64,000 bases of DNA from Polytrichum commune (Eukaryota > Streptophyta > Polytrichopsida > Polytrichales > Polytrichaceae). Made by a program: the position numbers and the translations under genes. This document shows positions 11,331-24,000 of this stretch, one piece after another (the first letter of the stretch is position 1; every line of letters starts with the position of its first letter). The stretch lies in the NCBI GenBank assembly GCA_950295325.1, contig OX485804.1, forward strand, positions 9,112,001-9,176,000. Reading direction: 5' to 3'. The notes beneath the pieces are model-generated. The model saw only the letters and a list, made by a program, of their open reading frames with translations, had not been told where the DNA came from and ran no database searches.

Positions 11331-12806
11331 TTCAGATTTTTCTCGCACTCTGGATTGCCCTCTTCATTGTTCAACGCATTGCAGCTCATCAGCTACTTCG
11401 TCTCCTCCGCACATCATCAACGTAGTTGGAGTGGTCTCAAAGGTTGAACCATGTTGCAAGCAAACCTTTATGAGATTGAGTCAGATTATTACTCTTCTTG
11501 CAGGAACTTTCTGAATGAAGATTCATGTCCACATTGAGCTCAGTATTATTAGCAATGCAAGTGACCTCTCAAAGTATTGGCTCCTGATCATTGAAGGTTA
11601 GAGGTTTGTGTCCAATATAATTGTGCAAGAAGCTTCTGTATTTCATTAGCTAGTGAAGTGTCAAGTAATCAGAACTGATGAGACGATCTTCGCACTCTGC
11701 AGTATCCCATTACCGATCACTTTCAACTCCTTGGAGATCATCTACCCCATCTATTTCTTTGCACATCATCATCAATGGAGTTGGTATGCTCAAGGTTGAT
11801 CCGTAGTACAAATCAGACTTATACATCCTCGCAAGGATTTTGAAATTCGAGCAACCACAACATCATGGATGCAACTGACCACTTGGATTGATTCCTGGTT
11901 GAAATTCAATTTGTACTCACTTGAAGAGGTTTCTGTGGGACAAAACTACTGTATACATCTAACTCAAAGTCAGTGATCACCACTGATGAGAATCTGCTAA
12001 TCTCACCTACAGTAGTATGGCTCCAGTCGGTCACTATTAACTACTCTTACCGGCTGTATCCGGTATGGAGCACGCCTGACCCGGTGGTAGCAGTTGCCAG
12101 TGTTGGCGTCATACTGATCATGCGATTGCAGAAGCTTCTCAAAGTTCAGTGATTTTATGTGCGAGCATGGCGTCGTGTTCTCGTCCCTCCAGCTCCTCGT
12201 AAGCAATTTTCAAATCGCCAAATAATCATGTATTAAGAGAAGAGACAGATTGTTACAGGACTTAAAATTTGACAATTTAGTGACTGGGTGAATGATGAAA
12301 AGACTACACGTACAGATGATACTGTAGAATGATACTGATATAACTGCAAAGTTACGTCATTGTGGGTGAAGAATGTCACCATAGTTATGTAATTTATGGA
12401 GAAATCTGGAGGAAGATTTGTTGTTGAACAAAATATGAATTTGTTGGCAATTATGGCGAGGTAGTGACCTGGATATTGGTAGCTTGAGCTGCAAATTCTC
12501 AACCACGGGTGTGTGTGTGGGAACTGGCAAAGGAGGGCTTCCTATAGTAGTGCTGTCAACTCCAAATGGAAGGTTTCTTTTCTTCAATCCTTGAACAATT
12601 TCTAAAGCTAAGATAATTGAATTTCCAGTTGTTAAATGTATAATCCAGTTAATTCAACACATATCCTTCTGCAACCTAACCACACTCGACACTGTATGGA
12701 CGTATGAATCAACCACATTAATGAGTTCCAGAATCCTTCTCCTTAATTTCTCACGAAGTTAGGATTTCCAAAGTTTAATTCTGGGTTGCAGCCCTATCCG
12801 TCGCAG
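11331..12806. other. Spacer between alcohol oxidase and mutarotase genes
   Basis: No confident coding exon. Faint echoes of the preceding tandem unit appear around 11520-11570 and 11860-12000. A less AT-rich patch at 12010-12190 holds short open frames on the minus strand with no recognisable similarity. The missing first exon of the downstream gene, including any transit peptide, should lie somewhere here. Confidence 0.4.
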
Positions 12807-15077
12807 CTTTGCTTCTAGATGTGGATTTCATCAAACACTTTCTAGGGGATTTCAGCTGGCCCGAAAACCTAAACTCAATATGGTGCCGAGGTTGGATAAA
12901 AAATGATGGTGATGTGTCTGTCAATGGAATAGATTTACCGACTTTTCTGGTTTACGAAGAGAAAATTGGTTTCAATACAATGCAAGTTTCTTGTTTCTGT
13001 TTCCTCTTAAACGACAATCTGTTTTGCAGTAGGGCGGAGGTCTACCTACATGGGGGTGTAATCACCTCATGGAAGCCAGCAGATGCCATCACTGACCTCC
13101 TTTTTGTTAGGCCAGACAATGATTTCTCTGGCCACCCTAAACCTATCAGGTTTTTATAGAATTCTACCTTCCTCTGATGTAATTTATGCTAATAGATATG
13201 CACAAATTCGTATCAAATTCCAGCCATTCTAATAGTTACTCTCTACTTGTAAGTGGGGTATTCAACCATAACTAAATTGTACTCTGTTAAATTGATCAAG
13301 TCTGAGAATTAGATTTAGGGCTTATATATTCTGCTTCATGATTATCACCTGCCATCTGTTGGATGCATCAGTGGAGGCATACCACATTGTTTTCCGCAAT
13401 TTGGACCAGGCGATATCCAACAGGTTACACCAGTTACTTTATTCAAACAATAATATCCAAGCTTTTACAGACAAAGTACTATCCTCCATATAAATCCGTA
13501 TAAAACCATGTTACAGTAATTTTGGGTGCAGCATGGGTTTGCTCGAAATGTCTCATGGGAAATTGCAAGCACATGTGGCAATTGCGAGAGTGCACAACTT
13601 GTACTCTTGCTCAGACCCAATGAATACACTCTCAAGATGTGGAATTACAAGTTCATCATCAACTATAAGGTGGTTTACCTTGATCTCTTGCAATTTCACA
13701 ATTTTTTGTTCATTATAACTTTATCCTACCTCCATACGAAACCTGGATACACATGCCTTTTGAAAGCTGCTTGGAGTCATTATGCCTAAAAAAAATCGCA
13801 GACTTCAAGCAAGATCAAAAACAGAGGGACAACGACTCTTCTGTATGCAGATTGTCTTGTTGCCCAACGAGCTACACACAGAATTTGTAGTGCAAAATGC
13901 GGATTGCAGGCCTTTTTGTTTCACCACAGCGCTCCATGCCTATTACCGGGTACAATAACCTCTTTCAGCAGTTTCTGTAGAGAAATTTCAGATATTAAAT
14001 TTCAGTAAGTAGCGTATTGCTTTGAAGACCCTGAAAGAGGCTCTTTAAGAAAAGTACTCTTACTTTCCTCCTGAGATCATGTCATTGTTTGACATCTACA
14101 ATTTTAGGCAGCCATATCTGGAGTTACAGTTCGAGGGTTGAAAGGGGTCCCATTCCTTACTAAAGATAAGGTCCCCATTAAGGGCATTGAGAAAAGGTTA
14201 GACCCTGATCGTCTCCTGATTGCACTCACTGCCCTTTGATGTATATTCGTTCTTTCTTCTGTCAGAGATTACATTAATTTCTACTGTTTTCGATTTAAAA
14301 TAGATAAGCATTTCATGCATAATACAGAGTAATGTCTTGACATTCTGGAGACTTGGTGTCCAGGGAAGCCATCCACTTTTCAGGATTTTATGACTGCTTG
14401 TACTTCAAAGCTCCAAATCAACTCTACTTGGACAATGGGGTTGGCAGTTATATCTCCATTTCCAATTGCGGGTAGAACTTCCTCTGCTAAATAAAATTTA
14501 GTCTTTGCTTCGATGTTTTCATTTCAATGGCATGTTGTTTTTGGCGTACATCTCGAAAGGAGTGTAAGTCAGCACTTTGTAGACAAGAAGTTTTCAGTTT
14601 CTTTTGATGTTGCAGGTGGACAGACACTGTGCTTTGGAACCCACATGAGGCAATATCATCGTGGAGAGACTTTGTTTGCGTTGAGAATGCCAAGGTATGA
14701 TTGAACATGCTTATTTGAGGTGGTGACCTCATGGATGATGTTGTTTATTCTTCCATTATTTATTTCATATTTGTAATCTATTACTTAGAGGCACTGAAGG
14801 CAACACATATTGGAGTCCCTCAGTTTCTGTCCTGCACTTTCCTTGAGGTTCTCCAAGTTTGAATGCTGTTCAAAGGAAACACTTTCTGCACGGTCAGCAC
14901 TTTTCAGAACCTTCACAGCTTTTGACCTTCAAGTGTTCAAGGCTAGTAAAAACGATGATTGTATGTATGGTGCTGCAGTTGGATCCAGTGACATTGCAAC
15001 CAGGCGAGACTTGGTCAGCACAACAATTTCTTGCATTGGCTCCATTTCCTTGTGACCGCATCTCTTTGCGTGGGTAA
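12807..15077 (+). CDS. Glucose-6-phosphate 1-epimerase-like mutarotase, 5' exon unresolved
   Basis: Exons: 12807-12981, 13030-13149, 13372-13423, 13532-13669, 13851-13949, 14108-14196, 14364-14471, 14616-14694, 14979-15077 (stop TAA). The family interconverts the anomers of hexose 6-phosphates (EC 5.1.3.15), and this version resembles the plant branch typified by Arabidopsis At5g66530. Conserved strings in order: AEVYLHGG.ITSWK, DLLFVRPD, GGIPHCFPQFGPG, QQHGFARN, FTTALHAYYR (probable catalytic His), VRGLKG, APNQLYLDNG, WTDTVLWNPHE, RDFVCVENAK (probable catalytic Glu) and LQPGETWSAQQ. The order and phases are complete from the second exon on. The first listed exon opens after an in-frame stop at 12776 and has no convincing ATG, so an upstream exon is expected. 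Intron 1 appears to use a GC donor. Confidence 0.85.
12982..13029 (+). other. Predicted GC-AG intron, 48 bp
   Basis: The two flanking exons of the mutarotase gene read correctly only if the intron starts at GCAAGT (12982) and ends at TTTTGCAG (13029). This joins phase 2 to phase 2 and gives GFNTIRAEVYLHGG. The nearest GT (12986) is phase 0 and would create an immediate TAG. A 48-bp intron would be very short for a plant. Confidence 0.6.
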
Positions 15078-18000
15078 GATTGTAAGTACTTAGAAACTGA
15101 TTCAAAAGACTGATGGTTATACGCAAGGTTGAGCAAAGACTACTTTCTTCACCATGAAAAGGTTGTCCAATCTGATCGATCTCTATTCAGCAGTCAAGAA
15201 TATGTGCTGGGACTATCAAGACTTTCTCATACCAGCATCAAAGTACAAATCTCTTGGTTTAACTTGTAGTCTTGAGAAGCCAGTCAAGGGCAAAAATCAA
15301 GAGAAGATTCATGATAAGCATGTCATTTGAGTATTCATGATAAGCATTTGAAGCCACTCAGCGAGGCCATCTTCAAGATGAACTTGATTGATTTCCAACA
15401 AAGTAATGTGACCATGGTGGTCCATCCTGAAGGGTTACTTACAGTAGGGGGTCGTTGTAGTCGTGGTTGCAGTCATGGTTTACTTTCTTTGTTTCTATTT
15501 CCATGGAAAAGACATAATAATTGCTAACCACGACCACCCTCTACCCCATTGCTCCACGTGGGTAGCCACCCTTAAGAGAGCTTCAAAGCCAAGGTTCAGG
15601 GAGGCAACCACTTCAATACTGCAAACTAATGCCAATAAAGATAATAATGCTTTATTTTCTTCTCAAGTCCAATACCTAAACCAATGATATATAATGATTT
15701 AGAAGACTGACCCCACCATCAACCCAACCACAAGCATTTGTACATAACAAATGTGAATAAGTAAGTTGTAGTTGTGTTTGATTGTGGTGGTTAAACAAGA
15801 CCACAACCACCTTCGTAGTGAACACAATCCTTGAGTGGCCATCCAAATCTAAAAATAGTACGGGTTATGGTAGCACAACATTTATGCTAGTAGAAGCAAT
15901 GACAAATCCTTTGACACAATATGATTCTCATTATGATCTTGAAGGTGGTGTCCATGTGTCCAATGTTGGGTTGTTCACATAGCGCGCCAACTTCTCTTCA
16001 TTAGTTGTTCCATAAAGCATTCCCTAGCAACTTGGTCCACTAGCATTGTTGCTTCAATCTCATCCTAGTCCTCCTTTGAGAGTGACATAGCCAGTGCCTT
16101 CCTGTTTGAATCGAAGTTGATCATCTTTGTTGTTCCTAAAATGCGTAACAATAGTTGGTTAGGTCAAGCGATTTTTGCTAAAATGTCTACTTCTCATTAA
16201 ATACGAGGAGGCTTATTATCATCTGTAATTCGTGATCCTACCATGGCCTAACCACTACATTGGTCTCACTCTTTATTGAGTATCAACCTGTATCAAGTGC
16301 ATACTAGCTATTCATGTTATGTGGGTAAAACAATGATATTGTCATTGTCGTGTAAATAGCCAGCGGATCTGTCGGAGCCGACCAAGGGCTTCAGCTCCCG
16401 GAGTTGGTTCCTCCTCCTTTCTTCCTCCTTTTAATTTAATTTAATTTTTTGAATGAATGAATTGCTCTTTGAATTAGAATCAATAGTGCTATTTCAAAGC
16501 TCAATGGCGTGAATTCAAGCTCACAAGCGACCAAATGACAAGAAATTCCATGGACGATTCAATAATTCATCACCATAATTCACCTTCATGTGACATTCAC
16601 AAGCAAGCATTCTTCTTCTTGTTGCTCCGCAAATCCAAAGTGTTTTTTGCTCTGACACTCCACAATTCCGTCACTCCTTGACATGTTTTTCCACAATATC
16701 CTCATGCTTTTTCTTGTGTGTTATATCTCAATAATGAAGAAGAAAAGAAGAAAAATGATTAATTTTTATCAAATGAGAAGGAAGAGAGTCAAACCCTAAT
16801 AAGAGCTCTAATTCTTTCTTCAAATGCATACAATGAGTCAAGTTATCTCTCACTCCACCATGGGAAAATCCAAGAGTGTAAGGAGAAAAAAATTCAAAAT
16901 TTTATTACAAAAACATGTAATTTTCACCTCACACAAGCTCTCTCCACACACTCACTCACAAGGCTTGACTTGGCAAGAATGTCAAGTCAAGGAAGAGACT
17001 CCTCACTTAGGAGCATCTCTTCAACTCCTAGGATTCATCCATCCAAATCTAAACGGATGAAACCCCACAGATAAGGTACGTGTGGCTACTGACACCACAT
17101 ACCATGACATCATTGTAACGCTATAGCAATGTAACTCCAAATGAAACCTTGCCACTACTATTGCTCAGGAGATTGGGCGCATACTACAGCCCGTGCAGGC
17201 TCTTTGCATCCGTTACTTAATTCAAAATCTGGAAAAAAAAAACTAGGTGAAAAGATGCGCACATAAAATTGAGGTGCACTTTTAGGTGGAGCAATATCAT
17301 CAACTTTGACTGATGATGAGGAGACATGTTACATTAATTTTTACTAGTTTGTATACCTAGAATTGGTACAATATCTTTGCTTTTATGAAGAACCCAAGCA
17401 AGTGCCAGTTAATTCAAAAAGTACTTCTTCAAGTCGGTAATTTCTTGAACTCGATCCCGAATTGGTTGGTTCTTCACCAAATTTCTGCTTGAAACCTTGG
17501 TTGCCACTGCACAACAAATGTTACAAGATCAAAAGTCAAGAACCTCTTAGGAAGAGAACCCAAAGCTCATACAACAGATTCGATCAATCTTTGCTAAACC
17601 AACATATGCAGTTTAAACCTGATCATTATTATCTTTATCTTAGAGCCTACTCATGGGTGCAATAGAGAACACTGCACTCTATGCTGCAAGCACTGCATTG
17701 GCAAGGCAACAAGTAATGGATACTTATGGTTAATTGCATTTAATCACGCTTAATTTGTTTGAATGTGTATGAATACTTGTGAAAGTGAAAGGCATCACCT
17801 AAACTATTATAAAATATACATACTAACGTCATCATTTTGATTTAAGTTTCATTTTAGAATAGCAATGACCCCTTCAAATGGTAAGTCACAAAGCTGATAA
17901 CCTTAATGTTAATGAGGATTTTGTATTGTTTTTCACTTCCAAGTTAATTCCATGCTTTATTTACGGTTTCACTTCAAGAATGAAATTCCAATCAATTTTT

Positions 18001-18451
18001 TATTTTCTGAGTGGAAATGCACGTATATATTGAATTTTAAACCTTGCAAAAGAAATCCACTAATATGAGATTTGTAGACAAGCTACCTTCAAGAATGCAA
18101 GGCCAACGTTTTTTCGAAGTCAAGCGGGGAGGGCAGCAGTTTTCGGTCGGCTTCCGAAAATCTCGAATAATATTTGGGTGGCTGCCCCTGCCCCAATCCA
18201 CCTCCACTAAAAGGTCGTAGGGGGAGGCTTCACGTCCCCAGTTGATATCATGGAGTTTAGAGTGTAGCTTTCTTTCTAATATTGTTCCCCGACCTTTCTA
18301 AGATTCCAAACATAACCTATCTCTTGTTCTATTAAGGTTCTAAAAATTGGTTTAAGTGATTCTAATCATGTAGCCTTTATTACCTCTTGCATTTGTTCCG
18401 AGTCCACATTGCAATTGTTGTAGCGAAGAAAGTGGTGTCAAGGTAACAGCC
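15078..18451. other. Spacer between mutarotase and GST genes
   Basis: No gene recognised over 3.4 kb. Visible structure is limited. TAGTCGTGGTTGCAGTCATG at 15456 and TAACCACGACCAC at 15525 form an imperfect inverted pair, and GTGGTGGTTAAACAAGACCACAA near 15785 is a small imperfect palindrome. 18100-18250 is GC-richer with C- and G-runs and may belong to the promoter of the GST gene. Confidence 0.4.
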
Positions 18452-21040
18452 ATGGCGCAGTCCGGGAAGCTTAAGTTGTATGGAGATCTCATGTCCCAGC
18501 CCACCCGAGCTGTCTTGCTCTTCTGCAGGTGTGATTTCTCGCAATCCACTTTATAGTCTAGAGGAAAACAAAACCATCAAACCCTCGTGATGCCTGTCTT
18601 GTCATGCGACGTTGTTTGAAGTTGTGGTTGCGGACTTTGTTGTTGTCAACGGAGTTTCCATGGTTAGATGATTTGATGACTCCTCAATTGGGGTTTTCGT
18701 CGGTTCTGCAAATTCTCTCACCACTTGGCATTTCTAGGGGTTTATCTTGTGTGGGGGATGATGGCAGGTTGAATAACATCGCCGTGGAATTTCACCTTGT
18801 CAATGTGGCGAAGGGGGAGCACAGAGGGCCAGAGTTTAAAGGTAGGTGTAGCTTCAAATCACGTGAATTTCAAGCTGGTGCAGTCATTTGGTGCCAAAAT
18901 GTTGGTGAAATGTGCAATTCTTTGTAGGTTTGAAAGCAATTAGGTGTTTGCGCTCATGGTTGAGACTGTCCGTGTGTTGCAGCCATCAACCCATTAGGAA
19001 AAATCCCCTGTATTGTTGATGGGTGCTACAGGCTGGCTGAAAGGTCCGGAGAATTTCAACCTTGCTTTTCCACACGAGAGCCATTCTAAGATTTGAATTC
19101 TGCATTCCTTTGTGGTTGTTCTTTGGGTTATCATTGTGCATCAGTCTAGAATCGAAGGAAATTGAGTACCATGTTCCTCAAGAGATGTCTTGGGTGACAA
19201 GGCCCCCTTTTAGCATTTTGGATATCACTCTCATTGATTTTGGCCTGTGGGTAGATGCTCTAAATTCATATAATTTTATGTTTGCTGCAGTCATGCTATT
19301 ATGGAGTATTTGGCCTGCACACGCCCAGGAGTAGCAGATCACTGGTAAACCTGAGCTTGGACTCCACCCTCATCTTGTTCTTGTAATAGGAATGCTAAGG
19401 TTTAGAAATGGTACACATTGTAAGTCTAAACTCATGTTGTGACATGTTCAGCTACAGGTCACAACATAAGAAAGTCAACCTAGTTCATTGTTGGTTGTAA
19501 TCACAAAATGTGGTTGATCAACTTGACAGGGTTAAGCATTTGAACATATGATGGTTTTTTCCTGTATAATAAAGTGGAGTTGATTGTGAAGGTACCCAAG
19601 TGATGCTCAGAAGAGATCAAAGATTCAGTCTGTTCTTGATTGGCACCACTTAAACCTTCGCCGTGGTTCCAGTATGTATCTCTCTGGATACACCAATTTT
19701 GTTTTTGGTAGTAATTCTATGTAGGTTCACATACTAAGATGTGGTTTAGTATCACAGGAGTGCTGTATTGTTAAATCTTTCCCATAAATTTCTGGATCTA
19801 ATCTCGAATTGTTATGAATTATCAAAGCCCACTGGCAATGAGCCATAAGAAGGCCACATAGGTCACGCAATTATGTTACTATTCAGCCTAGAATGGTTAA
19901 ACAATTTGAGCATGTAGTCCAATCTCTTTTAAACAAGTCTTTCCAGTGTTCGTTCTTTGATCTTCACCTAAGCACCCACCACTCAATTATAGGTGACCAA
20001 TTAAGAAAAGCAACCAAAATAGGCCCACTTACCTTATATGGTAATTAATTGTTATGCAAATAAATATACTTTCTGACCAATTACTTTTCATTCTGTGTTA
20101 TGGCAGTGACATTAGTGTTCAACCGTGTTCTAGCGCCAAGGTTGGGTGGCAAAGGAGACCCTAGGGCAGCAGCTGAAGGGTTGTCTATATTGAAGCAGTC
20201 ACTCGAAGTTATGGAAACAGTTTGGTTGCAAGAGGGATATCCTTTTCTGGCAGGATGTCGGCAGCCATCCATTGCAGATTTGAGCCTTATTTGTGAAATC
20301 ATGCAATTACAGGTCCGTTGTATTGCATGTTGTTGCTATTTCTATATTCTAATTCCATGCGCTTATGCTTGTCGTACATCCATGTCATCAATTTTTTCTC
20401 GAAGGCCATGAGATGTCATGTATGCCCCGGGACAAGTCAGGTCTAAGAGCAACTCTTATGGTCACTGGAAAATGATTCTCTCAATAAATGGCTTTCCAGG
20501 TATTTCAAGGGCAAGATTGCATCCTCACTCCACACAGAAAGCCCATACGTCCTCCAAATCTTTATCGGCCTCTGATTATTGAGAGGGGCAATCTCTTCCC
20601 ACCCTTGAGAATTGAGGGTCAGAGGACTCAAAAGGGTTGTCTCTCACTTAATTGGTGGGTAATGAAGATTTATGATGAATATGGACTTTGTTGTGAGATG
20701 AGCATGTAGCACTGGCCCAGAAAGCTTCGTACGCTGATTATTGAGATAATCATTCTGCTCTAAAACCCTCGGTCTATCACTGAAGTCGCAAATTCTGAGA
20801 GATACTCTGTTTTTGCAGCTCTTGGATGAGGAGGAAGTGGCTGCACTTCTGGGCGCAAAAGCAGGAGTTACAGCATGGATAGCTGCTGTAAAGAGAGCCA
20901 CAGGCCCACATTTTGATGAGGTTCACAAAATGGTCTATCGATCTATTTCAAGGATGAATCAGAAGAGGACAAATCAGAACTTGGATGACTCGAACGTTGC
21001 CAACAGCAAAAAAACCGTAACTATTGTCTCCAAGTTATGA
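18452..21040 (+). CDS. GSTT: Theta-class glutathione S-transferase with peroxisomal tail, seven exons
   Basis: Exons: 18452-18528, 18768-18841, 18983-19043, 19291-19344, 19592-19671, 20107-20312, 20819-21040. All are GT-AG and in phase, giving 257 residues, close to the usual ~240-250. Theta GSTs use glutathione to reduce organic hydroperoxides and conjugate electrophiles. The N-terminal thioredoxin-like domain shows KLYGDLMSQPTRAV (Ser15, the expected catalytic serine), INPLGKIPCIVDG (cis-Pro region) and ESHAIMEYLA. The helical domain shows DWHHLNLRRGS, FLAGCRQPSIADLSLICEIMQL and RPHFDEVH-like GPHFDEVHKM. The protein ends in SKL, a canonical type 1 peroxisomal signal; plant theta GSTs are known to be peroxisomal. 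The start is the first ATG and matches the family N-terminus. No lesions were seen. Confidence 0.92.
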
Positions 21041-22587
21041 CTTAATCTTGCGGCTATGAAACATCCATATCCATCACAGATGTTTCTCCTGTAGAATGTC
21101 CTTGCCAACCCTGCAGTCTCATGTCGGTATTGTTTACCTTTTTAAATAACTTTGGAAGTTTGGAGTTCGTGTCTGGAAGTGGTGATTTTCAATCACTGTG
21201 TAGTTTCATGCCTTGTATGAGTATATTAGCATTATTTTTCCTACTTATCTTTGACTCTTCATTTATTGTCACTTGGTCCTACTGCTCATACTGGGATGCT
21301 ACAAAACTGTTGATTCCTACCCAAATCCTTGGACTAGTATCTGCGTAACTGCTGGTTGCAAATGACACTGAATAATATGATGTCGGTTGACTCTGCCTGC
21401 ATAGTCATCTAACAATCTTGTCAGCAAGTTAACGAGTCATGAATACCAGAAATGTTATAGCAAACTTTAAGAAATTACATCCATTACAAAAGCTTCTGCA
21501 ACCAATTTTGTTCTGTCCTCAAGATTGAAATGCCTTCACTTTGTCAAGGGTCCTGACTTGGAAATGAGATGAGAAGGGCTCAGTACTGGAATTACAATCT
21601 ATGATAAATTTCAGTCCTGACATGTTATAGTAATGTGATATGCGTATAAATATTGCAAATTTTGAAAGTTTACATTAATGATTGTACTATGATAATGCAT
21701 GTATGGATATTGTGAAGTCCTTGAATTATAGCACCTGCCACTTGTTTATATTTAAGATGACCCCCTCTGTCCAAAGTGCTCATGTAATGCTCCCGTATCT
21801 CTTGTGCTCTTGCAAAAGAGCCATTTGAAATTAAAAATCACCATCAGAACATCCCAAGATTGTCTTTTCAAGTTTCAGAAATTGGAGTTGAAATTAAAGG
21901 TTATGACAGGTCAAAGCAAAGAGTCTCTCCTACTTTCAAGTGATCACGTAGGCTTATGTAATATGAAATCGGTGAGTACTCAATGCTATGTTATTACTCT
22001 TACTTACCTTGTCAGATACGAACAGAGAAAAAAATTGTGTAAGATGAGATGTAGCTTAAAGGCCCTCAGATCTAGGATTGATATCAGCTTCAAGAACTTT
22101 CTTGTGTTTGTCATCCAAAGCCGCTTGACTTGCTAGTCGAATGTGGATCATCAAAACGTGACCACCACTTTGATCACCAATAAATAGTTGAACCATTGTG
22201 GATATTTTAATTTAAAACCTTGAATCCCATGAATACAATGAAAATACTCAACATCAGTTTAAACTTATCAATAAAGCAAGGCCAACCCCACTAAAACCCT
22301 CACATCAATTGCTTTCTCCAATTGCATCCACATCCAAATCTACACCAATTGGGTACATTGCAAACCATGGGCACATAATTGAAGTGTGCCTTGCAAGGTC
22401 TCGCAATGGAATATACATGAGTGTGTCAAAATGTCCAAGTCTCAACAAAGCTATATCCATCAATCATGTCTGCACATAATAAACATAATGAGTAAAGTCG
22501 CACTCTGGACAGTCGCTCTATAAACTCAGACAATGTGCCTCAGAAATATTGTGAATATCATAATATTGTATCACATTTCATGAAATC
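21041..22587. other. Spacer downstream of the GST gene
   Basis: AT-rich, with no recognisable gene, RNA or mobile element. Short open frames here (for example 21804-22136) have no family resemblance and sit in low-complexity A- and T-rich sequence. The first few hundred bases should include the GST 3' UTR. Confidence 0.4.
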
Positions 22588-22955
22588 TACACTAAATATG
22601 ATATTTAGTGTCACCAATTTTAATTGTCTTGCTCAATACTAATTGTAAAATGTGGTGTAGTGTCATCGACATTAATTGTTATTCCAACGTTATTTGTCAT
22701 TCCTTGTAATTATTTTTGGGGATTACAGATTTACAGTGTCACAATCACTTATCATTGAGTTTTCATCTAATTTTCAATCATCCATGACAATATTTCATCA
22801 CAAATTGCTGCCAAGAGAAGGTAGGGCTTCAGCCAAGGAATGAACCCATCCATCATCATTGACAATATTTGTTCGCTTCTTCATACAAAGTGTCATCCAA
22901 AAGGTTAGCATAGTGACATAAAATACCATATGATTTAATATCATATTTAGTGTAG
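22588..22955. mobile_element. MITE-like element with 19-bp inverted ends
   Basis: CTACACTAAATATGATATT at 22588-22606 is mirrored exactly by its reverse complement at 22937-22955, enclosing about 368 bp of AT-rich non-coding DNA. The left arm continues into its own small palindrome (ACACTAAATAT, one base, ATATTTAGTGT). No clear target duplication was found, so the superfamily is undetermined. Confidence 0.55.
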
Positions 22956-24000
22956 TGTTGGTGAAAACCACATTAAGGGCCAGTTTACACTATGGACCAT
23001 GAAGTTGGACCAGGCCTCTGTAAGGCAGTTGATTGGCTGTTGAAGTTGTCCCAGGACAACTTCGGTTTACACTAAGGGCATCACCACCCATGGGTCAGTC
23101 TGAACTGCAAAACAGTTCACTGAAAACAGAGATTCATCAGAGTTTAGGGCAGGTTAGGGACAAATGCCCCACCCATAAACGAGCATTTGAGTTCCGGTTC
23201 GTTCGAGCGCCCTGAGAAACCATGTGAAAAGTCAACACGTAAATGTCGACTTACGTACAGTTAACAACTCCCAAGCATTGTGCAGGAAGAATTTAGGGCA
23301 TAATCGAACGAGACACTACAGTTTCCAAGTCCAGCCAGTGACATGTTCACATATTTCGATTGAACTTATGTAATTTAAAGTATATCTTCTAAATTCCTCT
23401 ATAATGTTCCCTAATTTTCATGAAATCGGGTGCTTCTAAAATTCAACCGGTTCATTTGTAACTAGCTGTCAGTTTTCCTATTAAATGGAGCAATTTTTGC
23501 AAGACAATTGTATTGTTTTATTCACTTACATGTACTATTGCTCACTTGCTATTTACAACCTCTCTAAAAAAATAACATCAAAATGTCATAAGCATGATTA
23601 AGCTCTAGAACTTTCGTCTAATTGACATTGTTTCTCATACCTCGCATGAGGTCTTAATAAGGTAAGTGGGTCTAAGTCAAACATTCTATCATTGGTAAGT
23701 GGGTGAGATGATCTACAAGTCTACATCAAGGCCTTGGCCATTTTTTTCAAGCAATTCCAGTTGGTTAAATATAATAATTTAATAACTTATCATCAAATTA
23801 ATATGTTCAACCCCATAGATAGGCAAATAAATATACAGGATAACTTATTTTTGTTGTTCATTCAAAAATTCAATAAGTTCTTATAAACATAAATAAATGG
23901 ACTTACAATGTCGGTATCCTATGAAATATAAAACATTTTCATAAGGATATACTATCAACATATTACACTATTGTGTCTAATCACACACATGCGTGAGTAA

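Noticed and set aside
12003-12206. 67-codon minus-strand frame in the spacer before the mutarotase gene
   Set aside because: No family resemblance, no splice or promoter context; likely due to the locally higher G+C.
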